Source of the DNA: Lentinus brumalis
Lineage: Eukaryota > Basidiomycota > Agaricomycetes > Polyporales > Polyporaceae
Assembly: GCA_001792895.1 (NCBI GenBank)
Contig: MARA01000011.1
Coordinates: 124,001 to 188,000, forward strand
Reading direction: 5' to 3'
Length of the DNA: 64,000 nt
The notes beneath the pieces were generated by a model that searched no databases, had not been told where the DNA came from, and worked only from the letters and a program-made list of their open reading frames with translations. The position numbers and the translations under genes were made by a program. The stretch's first letter is position 1, and the number at the start of each line of letters is the position of its first letter. Below, piece after piece: positions 1-10,964 of the stretch.

Positions 1-288
1 ATAACCACCAATATGTTCTTTTGGTATTTCTCCCCGTTTGTTTTATCATCCAAACTATACAGTATATACATAATTTCCCCATCAGACCGGCGGCTCGGCG
101 GCAATGCGTGGCTTCGCAGATGATTACTAGAGTGACGCCCTCCAGGGGAAAAGCACACATTCAAGACTATTCAATACCGACACTCGGGCTCACACACGAT
201 CAGGGAGTCGCTCGGAAAGGCATGGTCTTCGTTGGGCAACTATCATGAACACCGACAGAGTGTAGTCAAAAGCCAATCCACGACGGGA
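1..288. other. 3' flank of SYO1, no gene seen
   Basis: This stretch lies downstream of the minus-strand SYO1 stop codon. It has only short overlapping frames with no recognisable protein. It probably holds the SYO1 3' untranslated region and the edge of whatever lies to the left. Confidence 0.4.
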
Positions 289-2961
289 TCAGAGCCCGAG
301 CCCTCTCCGATACTGGATGAATGCCACCAAGTTGTCCCGCACCTCCTCGCCGCGAACGCGGAGCTCCCGCTCCTTTTTGCGGTCGACACTGCGCACCGCC
401 TTCCGCACGCCCTCGACGGACCGCACGAGCGCGTCGAGGTAACGCCCTTGACGGAAATTTACGTCGTAAGGGAGCGTCTCGTCCGAGTAGATATCGATGA
501 GCGCGGACACGGCTTGTAGTAGCGGCTCGGTGGGCGTCGGCGGCGTCGCTGATGGAGGAAGGAGCGAGAGGAGATACGAGGAGATAGTCTGAAACATAGC
601 GCAAGGAGCAAAATATTGAGTCAGCCGATCATGTCCACGGAGTAGCAGCAAATAATAATAAAAATGTTGGCATTGGAACCAAGGAAGAGCCAATCGAGAT
701 TGAAATTATAGCAATACAACACTTACCGCATTCGCATCCACGGACTTTGGGTGCTGCGCGAGACACTCCAGTGCACCGATGGTCTTGACCTTGGTGCTGA
801 TGTCGGTGGTGGCATTGCAGAACTGCACGAGGACTTGGACTTGTTCGGCTGTCGGGACAAGCGCGCCCTTCCAAACGTTGCCCACACCCCAGAGCACGCC
901 GACGCCGATGTCCCACATCTCCTTACGCCTCTCTTGGCCTGGCCCAGAAATGTCCGTGCCGACCGCTGCAAGGGCACGCCACACGGCATCGAAGACCATG
1001 CGGCCGTTCTCTGGCGCGAGGCCAGAAGGCCGGCCTCCTAAGGATGTCGCCAGGGAAAGGAATATATTATTCAGACACTCGAGCGCGCTGATATGGATCG
1101 AGCTGAGCGCCGAGGTCGTTGGTGGATGAGGGGACGGCGAGCCGAGAGGAGGGAACGACAACGCGGTTGGTTGCACGAGTCTCAACAACGGGGTGACAAG
1201 GGAGGTGAAGAACGCTGGCGGCTGCGGCGTCTGTGTAGCTGGCGAAGGATCCTCTGCTGTCATATCGATGTCCTGGGCGTCATCCATCGCTTCGTCATCC
1301 TCGTTTTCTGTGAAATTGTGTGGTGTTAGCAGTAGGCAGGGCTCGACGAGCCGCGACGTACCTTCGTCGACGCCGTCCGCGGCGTCCGCATCAGCTTCGG
1401 AGCCGCCACCGAAAACCTCCGGGTCAGGCAGTGTTGCACACATGCCTGTGAGAGTCTCCAGAGCGAGCTGGACCGTGCGCAGCCGAGTCTCCAGCCGTTC
1501 AAGCTCAAGCTCTGAAGTGGTCTTGTGATCGGACTTTGGGGTGTTCTTCAGAGATAGATTTTCAAGCTGCGGTATTGATTCCTGCGACGTCACAGAGGTT
1601 GAGGGTGGTCGTCACGTAGCGGTGACGAAGAGCTCACCTGGTTCTCAATGGCATGCTGAGCCGCCTGCGTCGCTTCTTCAAGATCTATCGACGTCAAAAC
1701 AGGCTCCAGGGTCGGCAGAACGACATCCCGGTCGAGGTCCACCGTGGCGGCGATGGAAGGGGGCGGTATGGGTGAGATGTTTCTAAGAATGCCTGCAAGG
1801 CTATCTCGGTCACAAGTGGAGACCTAAGCGACGTAGAGACGTACCACAGCAGAGGACGCGGAAGGCCGAAGCCCTCGCATCAGACGTGTCCTTCTCCTTG
1901 CCGTTGGCCTTCGCCGGCGTGTCTGTTGAGCGCACGGCCGCGAGAAGACATGCCGTGTACTCTGCGTTGTTTCGCACTTCCTCGATGATGGGACGATTCT
2001 CGTCGGTCAGAACGTAGAGACACTGTGCTATTGTCATGGATACTCTGTGAGTATCTCTGCGATACGTACACACGTCGGTGTGAAACACGACTTACCCGCA
2101 GAAGTCACTGTCGACAGCGGCAGGTTGTCCCTGGAGGCGAGGAAGGACATCAAGAAGGGTACAAGTGATATTTGGTTTATCGCGTTCAAGGCCTTGTTCG
2201 AGGTCTCTCTGGTCTTCGTTAGCTCGAGGGACACATCACACCACAGGACGGCGACTCAATACTTACGACAGGCACCAGAGGATCGTTATCACATTGTCTG
2301 CGAACTCGTAGACGAGCTTCTGCGCATTCTCGGGCGCATCCTTTGGCGATGCGAGGAATTGGGACAAAGTGCCCGAGATCTAGTGCTTGCGATATGAGAA
2401 CGCCAAGTTGCCAACGGTAGAGTCGGCTATGTTACCTTGGGTACAAACGTTTTGAGGGGAGCCAGGATGTTCTTGTTGTACATCTCCGCGCAGATGTCAA
2501 ACCCGCCGTCGATACAAAGGTTCCTGCATCATTGCAGCAATGTTACGGCAAGCGGTTTAAAGCCTTGTTGACATGACATGACATACCTCAAAGAACCCGC
2601 AGCTTCCACGACGACCTCTTCTTCGCTGTCAGACAACCGTGTAATCAACGCGCCGACAATATTTTTGCCTTGCAGCAGGCGTCTGGTCGAGGGGTCGTTC
2701 TGGATGAGATTCGAGACGGCGACACATGCCCACTTGCGTTCCGCAGCGTCCACGCTTTCCATCTGAAGCACACACGCGGTCAGATAAGACTGTTACCGGG
2801 CGATACATTGAGTACACTCACTTTCTGCATGATTGGGAGGATAGCCTCACTTTTGGAGGACGAGGCAGACGCGGAAGCCAGTCCGTGCGGCAAGTGAGAG
2901 TCCGGCACTCGCATGGGATTATGCCTGCGCATGCTACGCTTCTTCTGAGACTTGCCCATGG
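289..2961 (-). CDS. SYO1: SYO1/HEATR3-type ribosomal protein import chaperone
   Basis: The spliced minus-strand protein starts MGKSQKKRSMRRHNPMRVPD, the basic N-terminus typical of Syo1. HEAT/armadillo-type helices follow, for example KWACVAVSNLIQNDPSTRRL and SEEEVVVEAAGSLRNLCID. An acidic segment (ENEDDEAMDDAQDIDMTAED) interrupts the repeats in the middle, as in this family, and further helices end in VAFIQYRRGLGL. About ten exons are joined by short GT..AG introns, e.g. 2821-2763 and 2586-2524, and reading frame is kept across all junctions I checked. Known family role: Syo1 carries ribosomal proteins uL18 (Rpl5) and uL5 (Rpl11) together into the nucleus for 5S RNP assembly. The start at 2961 is chosen because it gives the conserved basic N-terminus. 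It is divergent from FIP1. Exon boundaries in the central part are approximate. Confidence 0.88.
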
Positions 2962-3404
2962 TCGTAAGGTTCCTCTCCGAGGTGTTCTATCCGCGAGATG
3001 TTTGGTATGCCCGGAGGACGTGAATCCAAGATCGTGTACCGAGCAGTAGTCCCTGCTCTCGTGCAGCAGTCGTTCTAGTAAGGTCTAGGGTCCCCAGATC
3101 ACGCTTTAACAGTAGCAAGAGTAGATGGCAGTCTGGAGCAAGGGTGTGCAGACACGCGAGGAACGCGTGAAGGACGAAATTTCTGAGATCGGGCTCACGT
3201 GGAACGTTCGGTGACAATAGGCGCCCGTCGGGGAGAGTAAGCGCGCAATGGAAGCATTGCCGTGTTTGAACTTGCTCCCAACCCTCCCCTGCTCTGACCT
3301 CGTTTTCATTCAAAAACCAGTCAGAACTGCGTTTCTTTTCGAGAAGACTAGTGTGCGTACGGTGCTTTGTTGCTTTCAGTCTGACTTTGACCGGAGGTTG
3401 TAGC
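2962..3404. promoter_or_regulatory. Divergent intergenic region SYO1/FIP1
   Basis: These 443 bases separate the start codons of two genes transcribed away from each other, so they must contain both promoters or a shared one. I see no clear TATA box. Open frames here have no recognisable content. Confidence 0.55.
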
Positions 3405-5650
3405 ATGGATGACGACGACAGCTACTTGTACGGAGACTCCACGGAGGACGTGAAGCCAGCAGCGGTGCAGACAACTGGTGAGAGTCGGACACGAGAGGCC
3501 CTATCATCTTTCTTGTACTTTCTCTCTATGAGCGCAATGGAAATTCTCATGATACCCCCAATCGGTGTGATACTCAGTGCCACAACCGTGAGTCGCTCGC
3601 TATCCATGCCAGCTCAAGTGCAAGCCCTCTCATGCGCATAACATCCTGGTAGAATATCGCTGGAGACAACTCGCTCGGTATCTCAAGGGCTCGTCGCGAA
3701 GCTGGAAGAGCAAGCCGCGGAGGCAGCAGCAGATGAAGACGGCGATGAAGAAGAACAACCAGAAAACGGCGGTGACGAGGAGGACGACGACGATGATGAC
3801 AGCGACGAGGTCCGTGTTTATCTCTGCTCGTCTACGCGGTCAGACATACTAAATGTGTGCTACAGGATGTTGAGATCATCATGGAAGAGCCTCAATCTCG
3901 AAGGACGCTCGACCTGCGGTACGTATCCTGCAGTTCTGCAGGTGGCTCGCAGTTGAACTCTCCGCAGACCAACCAAACCAGCCACCCGCTCTACAAGCCA
4001 GACCTTGAGTACCCCTCAGCGAGGTGCGTGCTGTGTTCGCAGCATTCTTTGAGTCCGCTAACGATATGGATTGTAGCACCACAGCCGTCATTAACAACGG
4101 AGTACACTCCCCGTGAACGAGGGACGCTGACCAAGCAATCCTCCTCCACTCCTCAGCCTGCATCACAAGCGCAGACGCCATTGCCACCCGTAGCTGCAAC
4201 CCCCGGAACCACCGAAAAGCTTGCTGCAGAAGGCGAGAAGCAAGAGACCAAGGATGCTGGCCCCGACCCCAACACCCTCCCTCCGGCGACGGCACCCCCG
4301 TCGCATCCATCAATCAACCCCTCGGCACCAGGGATATTCGACGGGCGCTCAATATTGGAGCTGGACTTGAACGCGCTGGCGGACAAGCCCTGGAGAAGAC
4401 CGGGATCGGACATCAGCGACTGGTTCAACTACGGCTTCGACGAGATCTCGTGGGAGGCGTATTGCTACCGGAGGCGAGAGCTGAGTGATCTTGCAGGCAT
4501 GCTCAAGAACAACGTTGTGGTGCGTGCTAGATCGTCTGATAAAGTGTTGATATGCACGCTCAACTCTGCTTCTCATGTCACCCATAGAACTTTGCTGGCA
4601 TCTCCGAGGACCAGCTCATCGCTCTTCCGCCGGAGGTCCGCGCGATGGTCATGGCAGGGGCCACGACCGTGATGGCAGGCGGCGGCGGCGGAGGTGGCGG
4701 GATGATGCCTCCCGGTGCAGGTATGAACATGAACGGCGGGCAGATGATGAACCAGATGATGAACATGGGAGGCATGATGAACCCCATGATGGAAATGGGC
4801 GTCGGCATGGGCGACATGGGCATGATGCAGGAGGGCGGCGGGGGAGGTGGAGGCGGTCCACAGGGTGGAGGTCAGGGCCCGTCCGAAGGACAGGTCGGCA
4901 TGGGCATGGGTGTCGGGGAGGGCTTTGGGCCTGGCGGTGGCCCGCAAGGACAAGGCATGATGGGTATGGGCATGAACCCCGAGTTCGGGATGCAGGTGAG
5001 TGCGCTACCCGCGTCGGGCTGGTTCGCGTCGCAGAGGACTCATGGTGCTCATGGTGGTGCTCGCACGCTGCAGGACCCGAGTGGAATGGGTCAGCAGATG
5101 TACCCGGGGATGGAGGGGAACAGCACGCCTACCCCGATCCCGACGGGTCCGTCCCGCGGGCTTGCGCATCGCGGACGTGGGATGCAACAGGGTCTGGGCA
5201 TGCGTGGGCGTGGTGCCGGCTTCGCTGGGCGCGGAAGAGGTATAGTGCTCGCGCTCGTTCTGCTGAACGTCGTCGCTGATTTTACGACATGCCTAGGTGT
5301 CCCAGTGCGACCAGCCTCTCCACTGCCGCCGAACGTACCGACGGGTCCGAGGAACAAGAACAAGTATAAGGACATCGACGGCAGTGCCCCTGCTGTGGAC
5401 GGCCTAGACTATGGTGGAGGTGGAGGTGGGGACAAGGACCGCAGTGACCGCAGTGAACGGAGCGAACGAGACCACAAGGACAGGAAGGCTGGTGGGACCC
5501 CTGATGTGGACGAGCGAGACAGCAGAAGCAGGTGCGTGGTATTCAGTGTAGAACGAGACAGGCACTTACGCTGGCATGATGTGCGGCAGGAAGCGGAGAG
5601 GTTCTCCAGGAGAACGTGAGGAGAGCTCTAGGAGCTCGAAGCGGAGATAG
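3405..5650 (+). CDS. FIP1: FIP1-type pre-mRNA 3'-end processing (polyadenylation) factor
   Basis: The protein starts MDDDDSYLYGDSTEDVKP and has a long acidic N-terminal part. The conserved motif DVEIIMEEP and the Fip1 signature follow at about 4351-4490: LDLNALADKPWRRPGSDISD, then WFNYGFDEISWEAYC. Fip1 is a subunit of the cleavage and polyadenylation complex that bridges poly(A) polymerase to the RNA-binding subunits. The C-terminal half is low complexity. It has a Gly/Met-rich stretch (about 4640-5000) in which almost every third residue is Met, then a charged RD/RE/SR-rich tail that ends SSRSSKRR after a final intron (about 5532-5590). Introns near 3474-3650, 3810-3866, 4520-4585, 4996-5073 and 5240-5296 keep the frame. 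The start at 3405 is the first Met before the acidic block. The neighbour downstream is convergent uL10m. Confidence 0.88.
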
Positions 5651-5825
5651 TGCAGGTTGTTCCCTGTCTCGCTGTGTTACCATTCATATGTAACTTTCCC
5701 TCTTTCATACCGAGCAATCATGTCTGTCGTTTTTCCCGCATCGCGAAGAGCAAGGAGATGGGTTCACGAATGTATGCGGGATTAGAGGGATGTATACAAT
5801 AACGCAGGGCGAACCTCTAAACCCT

Positions 5826-6725
5826 CTACGATGGAGAAGCATCTCCCTGGCCGTCCTGAGTCTCCGGCTCCAAGCTCTTTTTGAACCCCTCCAGCGTCCT
5901 CGCCAGCTTCCCGCCGCTCGCCTCGCTGAGCACCATCGACAACTGTGCCGCCGGCGCACTGAGCAGCCCGACGATCTGCGCCCTCAACGCGTCTAGCGTC
6001 GGCAGCTCCGCCACGCTCTGCACACCCTCCGCCAAGAACGGCCGTCCCTCGATGATGGCCCCCAACAACTTGAGGTCTGGCACGGGCGTCGGCCGCTGCC
6101 GCTTCGGCCTCCTCCCAGGCACGAACGCTGCCTCCGCCGCCTTCTTCTCGTCGTCGATCTGCTGCTGGGTCTTCGGCTTGCGCGGGGGCACTGCTCGTGC
6201 TAGGACGCGCAGGACGGCCTTGAGCTGTGGTGGGTCGAGGGTGGGGAAGGAGAGGACAGCCAGCGAGCCGTTCACGGTCTTCGCGAGCTGCTTGCGCGCT
6301 TGGGGGTCGAATTGGTTGAGCTCCCGGAGGACGACCCCGAAGATGGACGTGCGCAGGACGGTGAACGTCGGCTGCGCGACGGCGGGCGGAGTGGGTGACG
6401 GGTCAGAGAGGGAGGGGGTTTTGGCATGCTTCGTCACTGCCGCTGCGATGTCGGCGCGCAGCTTGATGAGCCGGTTCGCGGAGAAGTCGACGTGCTCGAA
6501 GAGGATGAGGGGTGCGGTGGAGGTGGACTGGAGGAGACGGGTGTATTGGTTGTAGAGGTAGGTCTTGCGCTCCGAGTAAACTCGCGGGAGGGTCTTGCGC
6601 GGGTAGACTACCGGAGGCTTGAGGGAGATGGCATATGTCCTCGAGGGGATCAGCACTGGCCGAGAGACATGTAGCCGAGATGTCGCGCCCAACATTGTGT
6701 ATGCCGTCGTCGACGTCCAGGTCAA
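5826..6725 (-). CDS. MRPL11: Mitochondrial large-subunit ribosomal protein uL10m
   Basis: This is an uninterrupted frame of 299 aa. The N-terminus (GATSRLHVSRPVLIPSRTYA) is basic and Ser/Arg-rich with few acidic residues, consistent with a mitochondrial presequence. The segment PRVYSERKTYLYNQYTRLLQ, followed by PLILFEHVDFSANRLIKLRA, is characteristic of fungal mitochondrial L10 (MRPL11 in yeast). The protein forms the base of the ribosomal stalk. The C-terminus (about residues 200-299) is an Arg/Lys/Pro-rich linker with a final alpha-helical part ending QDGQGDASPS, somewhat longer than the yeast protein. A second in-frame Met lies ten codons downstream of the first and could be the true start. 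It is convergent with FIP1, with only 175 bases between the stop codons. Confidence 0.87.
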   Translation of the reverse strand: MTWTSTTAYTMLGATSRLHVSRPVLIPSRTYAISLKPPVVYPRKTLPRVYSERKTYLYNQYTRLLQSTSTAPLILFEHVDFSANRLIKLRADIAAAVTKHAKTPSLSDPSPTPPAVAQPTFTVLRTSIFGVVLRELNQFDPQARKQLAKTVNGSLAVLSFPTLDPPQLKAVLRVLARAVPPRKPKTQQQIDDEKKAAEAAFVPGRRPKRQRPTPVPDLKLLGAIIEGRPFLAEGVQSVAELPTLDALRAQIVGLLSAPAAQLSMVLSEASGGKLARTLEGFKKSLEPETQDGQGDASPS

Positions 6726-6939
6726 CGAGCGGGAAGGGAGCAGAGATACTGGCGCTACGGGAAATTGAGATTCCCTCGGTTTGGAAAGCGCCTACTGAAC
6801 GACGCGACTTGAACGTTCGAACGTGTGAACCACAACCACAATCATCCTTCGTCCTGACAGAACTTGCATAAACCCTGGAAGATTGCAAGTGGTGAAAGTG
6901 CTTGAGAATTAAAGGTGCTACGCTTGCTAGCCATACAGC

Positions 6940-7400
6940 ATGTCTGAACCAGCCGAGTACGACGCGTACTACCTCCTCGTCAATATTTCAATCCCGAAGA
7001 CTTGACTCCGATCGACGCTGCTGCTGCCTGCGCCCTTGGGTCTGGAATCATACCTGGAGTCGGACACAGTCACCAGACTCACAATGCCGCCGCTAGCCAG
7101 CCTCAACTGACGACCTCCCACCCGTCCCAGGACGAGTGTGACTGATGTATTCTCTCTGAGTTCACCGCCTATGACTTTGTGGAGATTGACGCGATGGTGC
7201 TCGTTGCGCGCGTAACGCCTCCTTTACCAGAGAGAGCTGCGGTACACGTCGGATGCTCGAGCGGCGGACCCAGACCTGGAATAACCGACAGCGGAAACGG
7301 AGGACCTCAATTCAAATCGCCGTCAATGGACTGACGACTCTTCCTCTCGGTATCCTGAAGGGTTCCAGCAAGGGACGCGCGGCCAAAGTCGCAGCGGAAT
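6940..7400 (+). pseudogene. Exonuclease V 5'-fragment, decayed
   Basis: The start reads MSEPAEYDAYYLLVN, matching the N-terminus of the intact exonuclease V gene at 21704-24586 (MSEDEYDAYYLPVN). Homology then runs through the segments corresponding to SEFTADDFVEIDAMVLVARA and LKGSSGKGRAAK, but in shifting frames and with stop codons (frameshift near 6985, stops near 7140 and 7280). Similarity ends near 7400, before the conserved nuclease core, so the copy is truncated at its 3' end. The orientation is opposite to the intact gene. I read it as a dead partial duplicate. The possibility that a shorter transcript is made is not supported by any open frame. Confidence 0.78.
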
Positions 7401-7792
7401 CCCTCTGCTGTCAGTGACAGTGTGGTCACACCCTCGCACTTGCTTTGAAAATGTGCCTCCGCGGGCCTCAGTACATACAGATGCCCACCGGCGGACCGAA
7501 AGCCGCCGCAGTGCTTCCAGGTAAGGTGGTGGCAGAGCCAGGTGGGTTTGGTGATCATCTCAAGCTGGGGATGGATTGAGGTCCTCTGAGTCCTCGTTCT
7601 AAGACACTTTCCGGTTGCAGAAACCGTGCGAAGATACCGGAAGGGAAAGTGGAGCGAAATAACCTCCTATGAGTCGGACCAGCCGTTCGGTGGAGTGGCG
7701 CGACGGTGTATACCTATGAGTATATACTGTTCCAGTGTCTAGTCAGTATCACTTCATTTTTCACCTCCCTTCCCCGCTGATATCCTCACGAC
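7401..7792. other. Gap with no recognised gene
   Basis: Only short frames are present, and nothing matches the exonuclease V copies or other families I know. It may hold the former upstream region of the broken DUF2235 gene. Confidence 0.4.
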
Positions 7793-9697
7793 ATGTCTGA
7801 CAAGGCCGACCGCGGCGGCATCCTAGCTCCACCAAACCCATAGAGTCCTGTAACATCTGAATCTTCGAACGGACAGCTACCGTCCAGGGAACCTCATGAC
7901 AAAAGTGTCCCTCCCAGCCACCCACGGCGGATGCTGGTGATGTGTTTCGGTGGCATAGGTAACCACTCGCAATCATTCGTACGTATGCCCTTTCCGGTTG
8001 ACGGCGGCCCCCAAAATCGCGTGTCGCGTCTCATACTGTTGTCTCCTTGAATTATAGAACTCCACCGTCTGGAGGTTTTCAAGCTTGCTCAAGGATGATG
8101 ACGTACGTGAACAGATAGTGTACTACCAAGTATGTTATCTGCGCACGGTATCTGGCTAAGCAGCGTGCGCCTACTCTAACACGTTATGTAGGATGCGATT
8201 GGGAGCTTGTATGTGACCATACCCGCTGTGCAATTCATCTCCAATACTCTGGATAGGGCGACTGCCTGGTCGCTCAATACTTAGATCATGGGTACGTCAA
8301 CTTCTTCCCCTGTCGATGGCCTGCGGCTGACCGTGGTTCGTTCTTCAGCAGCGTACGAATACCTGGTGAAGACCTGTAAGTTGACGCCTGTTCGCCGTCA
8401 CGCGATCTCATGCGTGGAACCAAGCAGACAAGGAAGGAGACAAGATCTTTCTCTTTGGATTTTCGCGCGGTGCATACGTTGCACGGGCAGTCGCCGGCAT
8501 GCTGGACGCGGTCGGGCTCCTCCCTTCGTGCAATGGCACATCAATAAATGCCACCTACAAAGAGTATAGGAGAGGAGACCCAAAGAAAACAACCGAGTTC
8601 AAGGAGGCTACTTTCCAAGAGTGTCCACATCAGTTCATTGGTGTCTGGTCAGTCATATCCTCGGTGCATTTTCCACGTTCGCTGCTGACGCTTACCTGCT
8701 GCTATACCCGCTGCTGCACATGGATACCGTGTGCTCAGTCGGACTCATTCCGCATCCGAGTCGTCGTCCTTTCACGAAGTCCGGCACGACCGTTCGGACC
8801 TTTCGACACGCGCTGTTGCTCGACGAGCGCCGTGCCAAGTTCAAGGCGAATCATTTCAATCGACCATCGGAATCTTGCGCCCAACAGGGAACGAGCCCGA
8901 GACTGACGTGAAGGAGGTGTGGGTTGCCGGGTGCCACTATGGTGAGTCTGGAAAATTACGAGCTACTGTGCTCTCGTTCGCAGTTTGCATCTCCCGCGCG
9001 GGGTGTCACAAGGATGCTGACTCCGCTCCTACATCAGACATCGACAAGTTTGCCCCCGATGAGAAGGAACACTCTCGCATCCCGCTGCGGTGGATGATCC
9101 GCGAGTGCTTTCGCACGAACACTTTGCGAACACTGGCATCCTCTTCAAGACCGAACGATTTAAGGACATCGGTCTTGATCTTGACACGGTGCACCTGCAT
9201 GCCGACGAGGACAGCCCAGGGTTTGCAAACTCCCCACACAACATGCCGCCTGGGAGCCCCTCGCCGCTCATCGAGTCGACGTCGACGCCACGCAGTGAGG
9301 ACGGCAACACGGACCTGGGCGCGCCAGAGTGTCAAGTTGAGCCTAAGGTACATGTCGATGAAGAGAGCGAGGATGTGAAGGACGCGCTGTGCCCGACCCA
9401 CGACATGCTCGTGTACAACCGATGGTGGTGGATTCTCGAATTCCTGCCCGTCAAGCGACGGACGCAGCGGCCGAACAGCAAGTGGAAGAAGTATTACTCG
9501 TGGGTGCCTCATCTACATACATGCATCCTCGGACCTCGGGTGATCCACGCAGGCTCAACTTTGGGCGCGGGCGCACGATACCGGCTGACGCAGGCGAGTT
9601 CTTGGTGCACAGGAGCGTGAAGACGCGGATGGAGCTCCTCGGGTACAAGCCCAAGGTGAAGAACTGGGCAAAGCAGAAACCCGTGTTTGTCGACTGA
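7793..9697 (+). pseudogene. DUF2235 (Tle1-like alpha/beta hydrolase) gene, decayed
   Basis: Family identity is clear from KIFLFGFSRGAYVARAVAGM (GxSxG-type elbow, about 8440-8510), HQFIGVWDTVCSVGLIPHPS, HALLLDERRAKFKANHFNRP, SRIPLRWMIRECFRTNT and the end NFGRGRTIPADAGEFLVHRS. Lesions seen: an in-frame TAG 17 codons after the ATG; a TAG just before the segment IMAAYEYLVKTYKEGDK (about 8282); the usual CxDGT motif near 7930 reads MCFGGIGNHS; a frame change near 8900; the VGGG motif normally after AGCHxD is absent; and a frame slip near 9125. Several splice sites are still good, including the last intron at about 9500-9551. Basidiomycetes commonly carry several DUF2235 genes of unknown function. 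I infer a recent pseudogene. Very unusual splicing is the only alternative. Confidence 0.8.
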
Positions 9698-10964
9698 GTA
9701 CGAAGACCGCGCCGTGCTCGCCCGCACCCGCCGCCGCGACGACGAGGACATACAGTACTCGTACATACATACCTCGGCGCTGCGTGTATCACGATCCATT
9801 TCATTGCTGTTTCCATGCGATCCACGCTGACTATCGCCGCCCGTCGTGCGAGTGGAGGGAGAAGGAGGGGTCGTTGTGGACCACAGGATAGGAACGACTC
9901 TGGTTCTCCTTCAGCTCCTGCGGGGGCCGTCGAGGCTTGACTTGAGTGTGAGGTCTATTCCTTTGCCCGCATATAGACTCCGCTACTTTTCTGATGGATC
10001 TCTATCATACTTAGCAGTGCGTCCTTTACAGCCGTTTGCGTAACGATAGGCCCCTCGCGAACTGTGTACACACAATCGGTTAGTGTTGGTGGTCCGTGCT
10101 CGACCGGCAGCCCCGGAAAACACGCATATTAGCATTCAAGTCGTGTCGAGTACTCGCGACGCATGTAAGATACGGTACATACCAATGATGTGTCTCAGGA
10201 GTCAGGTGGACGTGCTTCAGGAGCAAGAATCGCCTCGTCGGCGGTTGCACGTTTCCACCATCGAGGCACTTGCATACGCCGGCAAGGCCAGATCTCACTG
10301 TTCCTCGAGTCTGACAGCAGCTTCGTTTCGGCTGAGAGGGGGCTCGCTATCGCCGCGGTCCAGCCCGCAAACCCACAAACTCACGTCGACCCAACATGAG
10401 TCTTTACACGTTACGGGTGTCAGCCTGCTTCGAGCGTGCAAGCATCAGGATTGAACTAAAGGCCGTGGAGGTGTCGGAGAGGACGAGTTCGCGGCGGTGA
10501 GCCGCCCTCGAGGACCGAGGTGTCGCGGACGGTGGTCCGGGGATGCTAAGTTGTTCGTATGTTCGGTCAGTCGGATCCAGGCCCACACTTCGACCAGGGC
10601 GCACGGTAGAATCGCAGCAGGTGGAACCGCAGGTGGACACGAGTCTGTACAGCAGTCAGCCACCTACATAGGGTATCGAACGACAGTAGAAGCACTCACC
10701 AACTGCTCGTCCCAAAGTCAATGTGCGCTACATCATCTAAGACTACAGGGCACAGAAGTTCAAGAATTGACGAACCTCACGAGGAATGACGCCTGTCTGG
10801 GGAGTGCAGCGAGCCGATCACTCCAGTATGGCAGGGGCTCAAGTATACCGTCTGACGCAACGAGAAACCTATTGAGTAGTCCCAAGACAAATACATTGGC
10901 GGTAACAAGATCTTCTGCGCGTCTTCCAGTGTCGAGTCCTTCTATGCCTCCTACCGACCGGAAC
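9698..10964. other. 1.3-kb gap with no recognised gene
   Basis: This lies between the broken DUF2235 gene and the 3' end of the dehydrogenase gene. The open frames in it (the longest about 170 codons) have arbitrary composition, and I recognise no domain. Confidence 0.4.

Noticed and set aside
4573..5279. His-rich minus-strand and Arg/His-rich plus-strand frames across FIP1
   Set aside because: Both are shadows of the Gly/Met-rich repeat coding part of FIP1, whose own frame continues through matching splice sites.
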